Assembly (NCBI GenBank): GCA_000827325.1
Contig: KN832886.1
Span: forward strand, 280,925 to 344,924
Reading direction: 5' to 3'
Length of the DNA: 64,000 nucleotides
DNA from: Oidiodendron maius Zn
Lineage: Eukaryota; Ascomycota; Leotiomycetes; Myxotrichaceae
The position numbers and the translations under genes were made by a program. Positions 32,891-44,667 of the stretch are shown piece after piece. Below the pieces are notes generated by a model. The model did no database searches, was not told the origin of the DNA, and worked only from the letters and a program-made list of their open reading frames with translations. Positions within the stretch are counted from its first letter, which is position 1; each line of letters begins with the position of its first letter.

Positions 32891-34079
32891 GATAGTTATT
32901 CAGCCATCTCTATGTAAGTTTTCTCCTTAAGCGTTGTCAACCTTGAAGTTGCATATCCATATCCTTCCCTATCCAACACCACTGCCGATAGTCTTGCCCG
33001 AAACGGCCGAACATGACGGCCGATACTCCGAGAATTAAAGGTTTGTATCTATTGTGAAACAACTAGAGATACTAGAAGGTAGACAGATAACTAGAAGGGA
33101 AAATCAATGACGCTTGATAGTAGGATTGCGATGCGGAATTTAATAAGATAGAGGTTTATATGGGAATTTTTTTAGGTGATATAGAAGCAGTAGTGATATG
33201 ATAAAGCTAAACTAAGCCTCTTATATAAGAGTTTCTATATTATATTCGTACCCGACAGCTACTTATAGATAGCATCGCCTGCCGGCTATTACTATTGCTA
33301 CAAGGAAACCGAGCGCAAGTCTCAAGCGAGTTATCCCCTAGGCAGTTTTCCTAGTCTTCTATTTAAGAAGATATTAGATCTTGCATCACCGTGAAAGTAT
33401 TCCGCTTCGGTGTATGCCATTACGACACTTCTACATCTTACGCCTAGTCTTGTTCACCTCCTTATACTCAACTTTATCTTGTTCAAGCTCTTGGTGTCCT
33501 TAACTCCCATGGGACCTCCCACTGATAACTTATAAAGAGACGGTCGTTCTGTCCTGAACAATTAGCCCCAGTAGGGCCCAAGCTTCCGTGGCTCTGCTAG
33601 TGCCTCATTCTAGGCATTCAATATTTTCAACGCCTCTTTGATCAACCTCTGGTGCTATATATAAGAATCTTTGATCACAACCTAACATGCTATAGATGAC
33701 GGGCTAGGTACAGAAGGAATATCTAAGGCATTGTGAATCGATTTTCTCTCAAATCGTCATGTGTTTTGATTCCTTGGTTTTGAAGTCAGTCACACTATAT
33801 CTGACCTTCGTTCTCTTACATCATTGTCGTCACGCTCTGACGACAGCACATAAGGAGCCCAAACAAGTGTTAACGTGGCTGAGCTGGCCTAAGCGGCTCT
33901 CTGTCTCACCCAATGCGCTTTACCAGAGTCCAATATGGCCCCCTGCATGCCTCGAGTACAGTTTCCACCTTCAATTTGTCTGAGAATCCATTTCTTCTCG
34001 TTTAAAAAGATTCCTCCCGAAGTTGATTTTCAATCTGTTTCAATTATGTGAGAGTGAAAGGTGCGAATGCTGTGAGGGA
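32891..34079. other. Gene-free stretch beside the transposase relic
   Basis: AT-rich, with no domain-bearing frame; the open frame at 33759-33983 is short and unconvincing. The 34000-34079 part is the 3' flank of the HET-ankyrin gene. Confidence 0.4.
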
Positions 34080-36377
34080 CTAACCAAGATTCTCCTGTAC
34101 TGGGTCGGCGCCCTTGTCAAGTAGCAGTTGCACAATGTCCTTTTGCCTACTTTTAGCAGCCCAGGATATCGGTGTCAGGCCGTACTTGCTGTCCTTCGAT
34201 TCGATCTCTGCGCCCTGTGCGACTAGTAGCAGCACAACACTTTTGTGCCCACCACCAGCTGCTAAAGATAGCGGCGTTCTATTGTAGCGGGTGTCTTTCG
34301 ACTCCAAATCAGCCCCTTTCTCAAGTAACAGCCTAACAACAGCCACATGCCCGGCTCTAGCAGCCCAGGACAGTGGCGTCCGGCCGTACGTATCTTTAGA
34401 ATTAGGCTCGGCGCCATTCTCAAGTAGCAGCAAAATAACGACCTCGTACCCAAACTCGGCAGCCCAGGACAGCGGTGTCCTACCATTATGACTTTTAGAA
34501 TCTATCTCCGCACCCTGCTTAATAAACAGTTGCACGACTGCGCTTTGCCCCCACCTTGCACCCCAGGACAGCAATGTCTGGCCGAAGCTGTTTTTCGAGC
34601 CAAGCTTGTCACCTGTCTCGAGCAGTAGCTGTACGACGGCCATGTGCCCCATTTTAGCAGCCCAGAATAGCTGTGTTTGATTATCGGCACTCTTCGCAAG
34701 CAGCCGCACGACAGCCTTCTGCTCGTTTGTAACTGCTAGTGACAGCGGCGTCCGACCGTAAATATCTGTAGAATGAAGTTCTGCGCCTTTCTCAAGCAGT
34801 AGCTGAACGACCTCCTCATTACCATTTGAAGCCGCTAACAAAAGTGGTGTTTGACCACTCCAATTCTTCACCTCAATATCTATGCCTTTCTCAATTAGTA
34901 ACCTTACAACGGCGCTGTGTCCGTTCTTAGCTGCTAAAAATATCGGCATTTGACCATCATTATCTATAGAATTACGGTCAGCGCCATACTCAAGTAGTAG
35001 CCGTACAACGGCCTCATTCCCGTTTGCAGTTGCTAATAATAACGGCGTTTGACCCCTACGATCCCTTGCCCTCAAATTAGCTCCCTTGTCAAGTAAAAGC
35101 TGTGTAATAGCCTTATGCCCGTTTATAGCTGCTAAGAATAGTGGCGTTTGTTTCTCCCCATTTTCTGCGTCAAGTCTTGCGCCCTTCTCAAGTAGTAGCC
35201 GAACAACTGCCTCATGCCCATTGTAAGATGCTCGATGTAGCGGTGTCCAGAGGTTTGCGTCCCATGGGTCTACTGTGACATCATGCATTGCGAGCAGGTG
35301 CTTGACCGCCCCGTCATGCCCATTTTCGGCTGCGATTTCGAGAACTGAGGTGCTTAATGAATGTAAATTATCTAAGAACTCTCGTAACGTCCAGTCCAGA
35401 AAGGCATAAAGTGAGTTGTCTTGATTCGTATGAGATAGTAAGAATGAAGTTGTATCGCGGATAACCTGCTTTGTTGATTTCGTATAACTGGGAATCAAAA
35501 TATCGCTCTTATATGCATCTAATGACAAGCCTAGCAAGGCATAAATAATATCCCGCTCATCGGTTGCTTCGCTATCACGAAACTTTAACAATAGATCATA
35601 AAGGTACCGCTTTTCCGCCCACCAAGATTGTTGCCGTGAGTGGCCGGGCATTATATCCAGAATAGCCTGACAGTGGGGTTCAGGTCGTAACCCAATGACT
35701 GAAGGGAATTTAGCGAATACTCGTGCTGAGACAGATTTCCTGCCGCAAATGATAGTAGCTGCTCGAGCATTCGCAATTTCTTGCAAGATCCAAATTCTCC
35801 TAAACCATGGTTGCTTTAACATTAACTCCATTCCTTCCCGTAGTCTGCTTATAGATATAACTGGTCGTCGAGGTCCCAAAGATACTGAAGTTTGGCCTAA
35901 ATGCATCCAACTTCTTTCAACTTTTATGTTGTTTGCTTGAAGTTGCTTCATGAAATCCATGGTACAGTCGCTCCCTTCTGTGCCCCGGCCTAACCAAACA
36001 ATAACTTGTTCAGCCTCCTTGTATATTTTGCTCATCTGTTGAACTTGATGTATCCGCTCGTTGTCGTCGGCTTGATTGATACAGATAGCGTCAACCCAGA
36101 TAATTCGGTCCTGGTCATTCAATCGTAGATGCTGGAGTGCCGCATATAAGTTTGACGTAATGTTCATTATGCCGCCATTAATCGTAATTGTGGCATTTTT
36201 TTCCGTGCTTCCCCATGTATAAGATAACGCATCATAGGCTATGCCGCCTTTGGGTTGCTCAATCCATCCGTCAAAAAGTTCGCCTCGAATATCATCCATA
36301 TGGCCTTCCTTAAGAAGTCGGAGAAGCCGAACAGCCGGTCGATCGAGATCGATTGCTTGGTATTCGTACACGGCCAT
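34080..36377 (-). CDS. HET-domain protein with C-terminal ankyrin repeats
   Basis: One uninterrupted exon of 765 aa. The HET domain occupies about residues 45-210: YDALSYTWG (48-56), IIWVDAICINQADDNERIHQ (92-111), VIVWLGRG (125-132), RRIWILQEI and later RDIIYALLGLSLDAYKSD. From about 355 on run some 13 ankyrin repeats, with the consensus TPLLLAAxNGHxAVVRLLLE KGA; repeats 9-13 share the SWAA/ESKD variant and are very alike. HET domains trigger incompatibility cell death and the ankyrin array is the likely recognition part; NLR-like architecture without a nucleotide-binding domain. No lesion is seen. It is divergent from a second ankyrin gene about 1 kb away. Confidence 0.93.
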   Translation of the reverse strand: MAVYEYQAIDLDRPAVRLLRLLKEGHMDDIRGELFDGWIEQPKGGIAYDALSYTWGSTEKNATITINGGIMNITSNLYAALQHLRLNDQDRIIWVDAICINQADDNERIHQVQQMSKIYKEAEQVIVWLGRGTEGSDCTMDFMKQLQANNIKVERSWMHLGQTSVSLGPRRPVISISRLREGMELMLKQPWFRRIWILQEIANARAATIICGRKSVSARVFAKFPSVIGLRPEPHCQAILDIMPGHSRQQSWWAEKRYLYDLLLKFRDSEATDERDIIYALLGLSLDAYKSDILIPSYTKSTKQVIRDTTSFLLSHTNQDNSLYAFLDWTLREFLDNLHSLSTSVLEIAAENGHDGAVKHLLAMHDVTVDPWDANLWTPLHRASYNGHEAVVRLLLEKGARLDAENGEKQTPLFLAAINGHKAITQLLLDKGANLRARDRRGQTPLLLATANGNEAVVRLLLEYGADRNSIDNDGQMPIFLAAKNGHSAVVRLLIEKGIDIEVKNWSGQTPLLLAASNGNEEVVQLLLEKGAELHSTDIYGRTPLSLAVTNEQKAVVRLLAKSADNQTQLFWAAKMGHMAVVQLLLETGDKLGSKNSFGQTLLSWGARWGQSAVVQLFIKQGAEIDSKSHNGRTPLSWAAEFGYEVVILLLLENGAEPNSKDTYGRTPLSWAARAGHVAVVRLLLEKGADLESKDTRYNRTPLSLAAGGGHKSVVLLLVAQGAEIESKDSKYGLTPISWAAKSRQKDIVQLLLDKGADPVQENLG

Positions 36378-37411
36378 TTTCCTTAGTAAGAATTCAGGGC
36401 AGAAGGCCGAATGGGATGGTAGAGGTTCGCCAGGTGGCGGCCAACTTATGGATTAAAAGAGTTAGTCAATTAACAGAGTAGCCCAGACATTAAGACTATT
36501 AAGGCCCAATAATCTCAGACGTAGGTGATCACGATTCAGGTAAACGATACTTGGGTGTCGATTATAGAGATCGCAAGGCCATAGGCAGAAGTGGAGGTGA
36601 TCTTAGATTGAAAATTGAGGTAGTTCAAACTGGGGAGTTGTTGCCTAGGTGACTCTGATCATACTACCGACTCAATAGCAGAACAAGGTGCTAATACCAT
36701 ACAAATCAACCAATATGAGAAGAGAAGGTGTGCGGGTTGAGAAAACCATGATGCTATTGTTCAGAGCGGAGAGACGAGATCATAGTAAGGGACACTCGCA
36801 ATGCGCCTCGCGCTGTGCCCCGCAACCAACGCGCCTGCAGCCTAATCATGTGGTCAATCCAACAGCGCCACAATCCTGCGTAGGGTACGCGCAGGAGCTA
36901 TAAATATTTGCAAGGAAAAGATCTAAATGAAAGAAGTAAAGTGAGTACTATAGAAGCCTGTATTACAAAATATCTTGCCCATGAGTTAAGGAAATATTAG
37001 AGAATGAAGCGGTTGGGCCTCTAATCACGTGTAGATAAAGGAAAGTGGGATAAAAATAGTTGCGAAAGCATCCCGGTCGAAGGGAGAGAAGAGAGACACT
37101 GTGCTTTGTAAGGGAAGCCAAGGATAGAACTCGGAAAATTTTAACCCTGAGTCTATGGGTATTTGTACACTTCTGGAGCCGGCTCATGTTTCTACTGCTT
37201 AGCTCTAATAAAGGCAAAGAAATCTATCCTCGTTATCGGCATCAGTAATGCAAGAGCTAAAATTAGGCGAGGAGGGGCGTTAGGGCCTTAAGGCAGCAGT
37301 GGCCTGTTGCCTGCTCAATGCAGAGTTACTGGGCCTCTACGTAGGCAGTTATAAAAATGTGAACCCCATAATGGCCTTCAAGCTCCACGGTCTAGTAATT
37401 CAAGCTTCAAA
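36378..37411. promoter_or_regulatory. Intergenic region between divergent HET-ankyrin and ankyrin genes
   Basis: About 1 kb with no supported gene; it must hold the promoters of both divergent genes. A purine-rich stretch and the short frames at 36688-36903 and 37060-37248 lack domains. Confidence 0.4.
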
Positions 37412-39555
37412 ATGATTCCAAACAGTTTGCTGAGCCCGGTCGTGGACCGGCTCATTTCAAAACATTGGAATGTGCGCCCATCCAGAATCTTCCAACCAAG
37501 GCCACAAGCCGAGGTGCTCGTGTGGTATCGAGAAGTCAAACAGATGCTCTCGCTCCGACTTGTCTCCAGTAGGCTATGCTCTGCTCCACGCATGATTCAC
37601 ATGAGAACTGACCGTGGCCGCTCCCAGGGCAATGGAACTCAACGGTATCGGACCGGCTTGCGACGAAAGCCAACGTTGGAGTATTCGATGTGCCTTTTGG
37701 CAGTGACGGCCTCCTATGGTTCCTGGCATCCCTAGCCAAATCAAACTGCGCTCCTACTTGTGAATTCCTGCAACGCGTTCGTGCTGCGGTTGAATCTATC
37801 GCCTCGCTCTCTGACGCGGATGATCGCCTGTGGCGGGCTCCATTCGCGGCTCAAATGGCATATCACGGGGGCGAGTTTTCACAGAAGCTGCATTTCTGGC
37901 TGTCGCCGCGCGGCTCCCAGTTCATCAAAACCACCACGACCACACATCTCCCATTGATGATCCTCTATGGCGTGGAGGATCTTCGGGCCCGGATTGGCCA
38001 GCAGGAGGATGTCAGCGCCGAGGATTTCTTTTGCGGCACTGCATTATATGCGGCTGTCCTCAGGGGAAACGAGCAGGTGATCTCGATGCTGCTGGATGCC
38101 GGTGCCGATGTCAACGTGACCGGTGGGGTCTTTCATTCGGTGCTCCAACTGGCATCTGCGCAAGGGTCGACGACTCGGATGAATCTCCTACTCGAGGCTG
38201 GTGCCAATGTGAATGAGGTGGGAGGCGAGTTTGGCACCGCACTGACTGTTGCGGTTTGTTACGGTCACAGAGACGCGCTGGAGCTGCTCTTGGCCTATGG
38301 AGCCAACCCCAACCTACAGGCAACAAGTGGGGGGCGAGTAGTCTCCTCGGCCCCGTTACTCATTGCGGCCGAAAGTGGAAATATCGACTTGGTGAATCGG
38401 CTCCTTGAGATTCCAGATATCGACCTAGATATCCGGGATTATCGCTCGAATAATACACCGTTGCGCCATGCTCTTAATTGCGGCCATGATGCGGTCGCGA
38501 AATGCCTTGCCTCCAGCCAGAGGATGGACAAGCAAGCAGCTCTTTTTGATGCAGCTAACTTCGGGAATCTCAACCTGGTCCGGTTTTTGATCGAGCAGAT
38601 AGGTGTGCCCCCAGATTCGGCAGACGAACGGGGTTTCACCGCTTTACATTTCGCCTTACAGTCCAATAGCGATGAAACTGCAACTTATCTACTCGCGAAA
38701 TGCACCATTCACGACGCCAACTTCCGCTTAGGCTACAGAAGAGCCGTCGCCCAGGCAGCAGGTCAGGGTCTCGAGAATGCAGTGCGAATCTTGCTGGAGA
38801 GGGGTGCGGATATCTCCCCAGATCCCGAAGACGGAGTCACGCCGATCCACCTCGCAGCATCGTCAGGCCACGCGCGGGTGGTAAAGCTGCTCTTCGACCA
38901 CGGGGCCGACCCAACGTTACCCCCAGAATGGCCTCCCTTATTGGTCGCTGCGTCTAGGGGGCATGTAGGTGTGATCGCGGTCCTCCTCGAGCATCCGGGG
39001 GTAGACGCGGACTTCCAAACCTGCAACGGCGGAACTCCCTTAGTTCAGGCGGCAATGTCCAGAAACTATGAAGCCGTCCGCCTGCTTCTAGAATCGGGAA
39101 GTCAAGTTAGCGCCCAGACCGATCACGGGAGGAGAGCACTCTCTTCGGCCGCAGGGCTTGGAAGTGATGATGTGGTTAGGTTGCTGCTGAGCCATGGGGC
39201 GCAACTTGACATCGAGGGTGTGGCGCTCGGCCGCACCGTTAACTTCGAACATCTTTCAACTGCCGAAATTCTGATTTCGAATGGTGCAAACGTGAATGCC
39301 CCCGACATTGACGGGTCGGCGCCGCTTTATATGGCCGTAGGGCAACGATACGAGGAAATGGTGAGGCTGCTGCTGCAGAGCGAGGATATTGATTTGAATC
39401 TGAGAGACCCAGAGAGCGGCTTGAACCCGTTAGAGCTTGCGCAACAACGAGACTATCCAGAGATAGTCGCACTCTTGGTGGCACGGGCAGCTAGGCATCC
39501 CGTACGTCGTTTGAAAGATCAAAATCTGCCAATTATTGAGAAATCTAGGCTTTAG
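37412..39555 (+). CDS. Ankyrin-repeat protein
   Basis: Exon 1 (37412-37568) and exon 2 (37628-39555) with a 59-bp intron (GTAGGC..TCCCAG) give 694 aa. The junction makes LRLVSRQWNSTVSDRLA, a sensible sequence, whereas reading through hits a TGA. The first ~180 aa are a poorly known helical region (VDRLISKHWNVRP, FDVPFGSDGLLWFLA) resembling the F-box-like starts of fungal ankyrin proteins. Then follow roughly 11-12 ankyrin repeats, e.g. TALYAAVLRGNEQVISMLL, TPIHLAASSGHARVVKLLF, APLYMAVGQRYEEMVRLLL, some degenerate. Unlike the neighbouring HET-ankyrin gene the repeats are diverse. Likely a cytosolic protein-binding scaffold; partner unknown. Confidence 0.82.
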
Positions 39556-41407
39556 TAATTACAATGCTCTCGTATCACCACTCGAATGTTAACTAAAATT
39601 TAGCGACGCTCAATTCGCCTTCTACTGTATCTAAAGTAAAGTTTGGTAGTTTTCTTCGTTCCTTTTTCTTTCCAAATTATTTCTTTGATATTTTGCCTTT
39701 TAATCGACGAGATAATAAAAGAAATCAAGATTTTAGGCCAAATTCAGAGTAGCAAGTTTCCGACAAACAAGCAGTGGCCATTAAAACAGGCCCTAAGATT
39801 AAAGCCTGCCACCAGCTCCAGGCTACCCCAATCCAGTAAGTCCGTAATATGCAGGTCGAATTCGCTCGTATTCGCTTGGCACATAAGCTGATGCGTTCCT
39901 GCATACAGCCGGAGGATGTCTGAGGGGCTTTGGATGTTACGGGTTGGACCCGTGGGATGTCTTGCTGCCTAAGGCACCCGCAATTTCTTCTTCCTTTCTG
40001 AATTATCGTACGATATGTTGCCTAGGCAACTAAGTAAATATTGTATTTATACTGGAGTAATAGAGGGTTCTTCCCTCTTTAGTTTTCTCCTCCTTGTTAA
40101 TATAGAGGTTCATTGTCGACCGCAGAAATCCATTGCAGCCCCCCACAGTAAGACTCTAATAAAAAGAGAGTAGCCTTCTTTAAGGGTTTTATAAGAAATA
40201 ATCTATCTTTTAAAATTAATTTTTACTTTAGGATATAGGTATTATCCTAGAAGCCTATATAGTACTATTGCCTATATTATGCCTGTGATTCCCTGCCTTT
40301 ATACTAGCCTCTATATAGGTATCTTTATAAAGGACTAAGATCTCTACTTCTATATAACCTATACTGTAATAATAATTAAATCTGATTTGTCTCAGTTCCA
40401 AAGGCTCAAACAAATCATATAGGACTTCTGGATTGACTCACACCTAGCCAGTGTAAGATCCCTCTTCGACATCTGCATAGAGCTAGTTCCTGCGTTCGGT
40501 AGTGCAGGTGCATTGTCAGTGAGGCTCCCTCCTGGCTCTGAGGAGCGTCCAGTGTATAACGAGGCTCCTAACGTGCCAGCAGCGGGCCCGGTTCATCTTG
40601 CTCCTACTCTTCAAATGCCGGGAAGTGCTATAGAGGGCCAACATCATTTGTCTTCGGCATCACATCTAGGGGGCGTAACCGAACCTAGATACGAAGACAG
40701 CCAGGAAAGGTTAAGAGTGGCCACTACGGGATTGGTAAGACCTGCTGCTCGTAGACGGCATGATTTCGATACTGATATTCCTGGACCTCTCGTCGGAATG
40801 TGGAACTCGACGACACGGAGACAACTGAAGGCCTAAGTCGGAGCAACCCCGACATCTGCGGCGTTGTGGTTGAGCGACAAAGCGAGGCCGGGTATGTGAT
40901 GACTTACGACAGCTGCCACCGGCCTACTCAAAAAGTTGAGACAGGGAGCGCTATGTCTAGTCAACGGTACGTAGAACTGGTGGTCGGCAGTGGTCAGACT
41001 TGTGTCATTCACGGAGATTCGACTGTCCTATACTACAAACCACGCCGATCAAGTGTATACCAGCTACTCCAGGACATACGTAAGCCCTTACAACTATACA
41101 GTCGTATGCCATTGCGTATATTGCCACTAACCCTAAGGCATCGTGATATGTGTGCCTGAAGCCCTGACACCAGTCAACACTATATATACTTTATTTATTT
41201 AAACCATTGCATCCAGTTCTCTACCATTTTTATAATTGTAGGCTGCGAAATATGGGACAAAAGCCCAGTATCTGCGAACGCACGGTATAAACGCACAGCA
41301 TATGCTCTAATGGCCTAGCCAAATTCTCAGTTCCAAGTAATTTACTGTCTCACGTGTTATCCATTGTCTTGGAAATGATATCATTGTAGATATGGTTCCC
41401 GAAGCAG
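39556..41407 (+). other. Gene-poor stretch with two overlapping unassigned open frames
   Basis: 39600-40450 is AT-rich spacer (40150-40400 especially). At 40513-40836 and 40800-41159 two overlapping plus-strand frames (107 and 119 codons) have fair amino-acid composition (SVRLPPGSEERPVYNEAP; RYVELVVGSGQTCVIHG) but no family I know; they could be one decayed gene with a frameshift. Confidence 0.3.
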
Positions 41408-41803
41408 CTAATATTTTGTAATCTTACCACCACTGAACTTCTCGATGTCCAGCATTTTGTTCAGAGGCCCTGTAACACTTCTAGCTTCGGTGGCCCTTGA
41501 CCGCGCTTGCACTGTCCTCTCACTGTTACCAATTACCACAATAATTAGTTTAGGATCACTGATATCTTTACGGATATCACATACAGACGGATGAACTGTA
41601 AAGGCACGTAAATACAGCTCTAAAGGATGTGCAAGTGCTTCAATTAATTGAGGAATGTCGCCCTCTAGCTTAGGGGCATATATGCTTTGAAGGTTGGGCT
41701 TTAATCCCCCAGATTGGGTATCAATTATATACGCCATCTCTGACAGAGCGAAGCTCACAGCGTAAGGCACCGAAGCTGCAAGACAATCATCAGTCTGCAA
41801 CAA
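41408..41803 (-). CDS. Hypothetical protein, 131 aa
   Basis: A complete ATG-to-stop frame on the minus strand. It is balanced in composition, with helical stretches (YAVSFALSEMAYIID, IPQLIEALAHPLELYLRAF) and a beta-like LIIVVIG, but no motif I can name. No intron is needed. It may be a small gene or the 3' end of a decayed one. Confidence 0.35.
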   Translation of the reverse strand: MLQTDDCLAASVPYAVSFALSEMAYIIDTQSGGLKPNLQSIYAPKLEGDIPQLIEALAHPLELYLRAFTVHPSVCDIRKDISDPKLIIVVIGNSERTVQARSRATEARSVTGPLNKMLDIEKFSGGKITKY

Positions 41804-42352
41804 TAGAGTTTAAGCTCCCCGAGCATGGGGCATCGACAGGCACCTCTACTACATTTAACTGCGCGGCGTACGGTGGAAAGGGTGCCCACAAGACAACGGA
41901 TGCAGGGGTGCCAGATTATCGACCGGAGCTCGCCAAGTTGCGACCGTCACCATTATATTCGAACAACTAACGTTATCTATTCCAGCCAGTTTCCGCCGTG
42001 GCTCTTGAGAAATAGTATAGTGTATAAATTGAATGTTAGGGGAGAAGTGCAGGATATAAGTTAAGTGGATTCAAGAAAAAGAAAACAGTGATTTCGGTTC
42101 TGACTTTCTCATGAATTTCTTTTTCACATTCCTCTGCTCTAATATTTATCTGAACTACGGCACATATGCAATGGCAACAGAACCGGCATATAGACTGCAG
42201 AGAGCGATGGCTAACATTATGGGCATTGGGGTTATGATGCTGCGATGAATCTTCAACCAAACATACGTATCTGAATTTCAATCTCGTTGAAGCAAATATT
42301 TCTGAAATCAATCATAGACTTCCTTAAACCCTCACTTTGCTCAGCTGCTCGC

Positions 42353-44598
42353 TCAGACAACCTCCTTATGTACACCAGTATCAATAGCCGAGCTGGTGGC
42401 AATGCCCTTATCATCCTCGCGATCACTCTCCGTCCACGCCTCATCCTCGAACTTATACAGATCAGGGCAAACTGCATCCTTTCTGAACAGGACCCAGCGC
42501 TTGAACCACCACGGCAAGACCGTGAACAGCTGATACTTAGCATGGGTTCTAGTCGGGACACCGAATACGTAATCCAACTCTTCAAGAGTGCGTTGCTTGG
42601 TTTCGTATAAGAATAGGAAGATCATCCAGAAGGCGATGAAATTCATGGCTGCGTAGAATCCGAATGCGCCTTGGACGCCAAAGGCTTTGAGTTGACGGGG
42701 GAAGGTGATGGAGACGACGGTGGCCCAGAAGTTGTTAGTTGCTACGGCCCAAGACATGCCGACCTCACGATGGGACAGGGGGAAGACTTCAGCCGAGTAG
42801 GTGAAGGGGACGGGACCTTCGCCAGGAGAGTAGAAGGCGTCGTAGATGTAGATGAAGAACGTAACGAGGCCAAGATGGGCACGGCTGCTTGGAGGGATCC
42901 AGTAACACATGCCAGCTAGGAGAAGACTCCAACACATGTTTGGGAATGTAAACAAGAGCAGGGCTCGACGTCCAAATGTATCGATGGTCCAGAGGGCAGG
43001 GAAAGCGAAGACGAAGTTGACAATGCCAAAACCGAAAGAGGCTAGAAGAGCGCCCACATTGCTTGCTCCAGCCTGGACGAAGATGGTGGACGAGTAGAAG
43101 GCGATGATGTTGACTATGGAGGTTAGATGAATTCAGGACTGGAGATTGGTAACTTACTTCCGCACATCTGCTGTGCAATCATGACAACACCGGATGCTTG
43201 AGTAGCACGTCGAATTCGGGGAATCGTGAACAACTCAACGAAACGAGTAAACATGTTGCTTGACTTTGAAAGTCCACTCTCCTCCAAGAGAACATCCTCA
43301 TAGACAATTTGAGCATGAATGAAGTACAAGTCTCGTGCAGCCTGGAGTGGAGTATTGCGAAGTCGGAGTAGAGATCTGTATGCCTTGGCCACCTTGCCTT
43401 TGCTCAAAAGCCAACGAGGAGATTCCGGACAGAACCAGATACCGAGAAGGAGGGGAACTGCTGGGACGAAAGGTGCGCCGTATTGCAATCTCCAAGCAAT
43501 CTTGCCCGTGTTGACGAAGACAAGGTTAGCACAGGTACCAAAGAAGATTCCGAAGGCTGTCCACATCTGCCAGGACATGACCAGGCCTCCTCGAATATTG
43601 GTTGGAGCAGACTCTGCAGAGTAGACGGGAACAGTGACTTCTTTCAGACCCATACCAATACCAAGTAGGACACGTGCTGCGACGAGTTGGCCCCACTTTT
43701 GCGAGAGTGCCATACCAAAGGGAGCGCACAAGCTGAAAATAGCTGCGAGGAAGATGGTGCCTCTACGGGCGAGGATATTGTTGAGCGGGTCAGAGATCCA
43801 GGCGGCGCTATTGAAGTCAGCAATGGAAAGAGCCGCCTGAGAGGCTTTCTTACAACACAGCGATGGTAATATACGGAGTTGAGTTGATGAAGCCAATAAT
43901 CCATGAATTCTTGTCGCAGATGTCAGGGGTCGCGCATACTTGGTCGTCGATTCCGAGCGCTGAGGCGAAGGTAAGATTGGCTCCATTGGAGGCTGCAAAT
44001 ATCAGCACTGTCGTCAAATCCAGCGGAATCAATCCTACCAGTCTGATCCCATCCTTGGATTGCAGCTGCAATGGAGTTGAGGACGATAGTCACGTAGAGG
44101 ATACGAGGGTGCTTCCACTTGTGGGTGATTTCCTCGTGCAGAACGCGTCGATCGTCATCATCGAGCTCCTGGATCTGATCGATATGGTGCGGGTTCTGTG
44201 CTACCAACGCGCCTTTGATGAGGTGGTCACGGATCTCGCCAAGATCGTGGTCAGCAGCGAATTGTTCGACATCAGCGATCAACTGAGCCTTGGGGATTCC
44301 GGTGAGAGGGTTCTTGATTCTACCATGGTCAGCGCGCGCGCAGGTCTACGGGGAAGATTAGAGACTGACTCTCCGGTGACATTGTGGGTCAGTGCTGCGA
44401 CGCTAGCTTTGCGACGGGCCTCGTCCTGGAAGACAGAGGCCTTGCGCGCCTTCTCGTCGGGGAGGATGAGTGTGGGCTTGAATGTTTCTGTGGGCTGCTC
44501 TGCCTGTGGCCTGCAATTGATTGTCAGCAGCTATTGCCATTGAAAGGAAGAGATACACACGTAGCGCCAGAGATTTCTGGTGCGCCGGCGTCCGCCAT
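42353..44598 (-). CDS. MFS sugar transporter (SP family, 12 TM)
   Basis: Six exons (44598-44561, 44510-44370, 44319-44039, 43992-43854, 43807-43158, 43113-42353; introns of 44-50 bp) give 669 aa. A hydrophilic N-terminal region of about 130 aa ([40 protein letters not shown]) precedes the transporter core. Family motifs: [15 protein letters not shown] after TM2, [39 protein letters not shown] and [14 protein letters not shown] after the last helices. It should carry hexoses or related polyols across the plasma membrane. The first exon is only 38 nt. The 5' leader contains CAA/ACC triplet runs. The junction giving AVFAAWISDP is the least certain splice. Confidence 0.92.
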
Positions 44599-44628
44599 GG
44601 TGGGTGGTTTGGCGTTGCTGGTATTGTT

Positions 44629-44667
44629 GGTGGTGGTGGTGTTGTTGTTGTTGTTGTTGTTGTTGTC
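44629..44667. repeat. GGT/GTT triplet microsatellite in the 5' leader of the transporter gene
   Basis: The plus strand reads (GGT)n followed by about nine GTT units; on the coding (minus) strand this is (AAC)n then (ACC)n, starting about 30 bp upstream of the ATG. Confidence 0.85.

Noticed and set aside
37690-39555. Ankyrin gene starting at a GTG at 37690
   Set aside because: The frame continues upstream to a good acceptor at 37627 and joins an ATG-containing exon at 37412-37568; GTG starts are not expected here.
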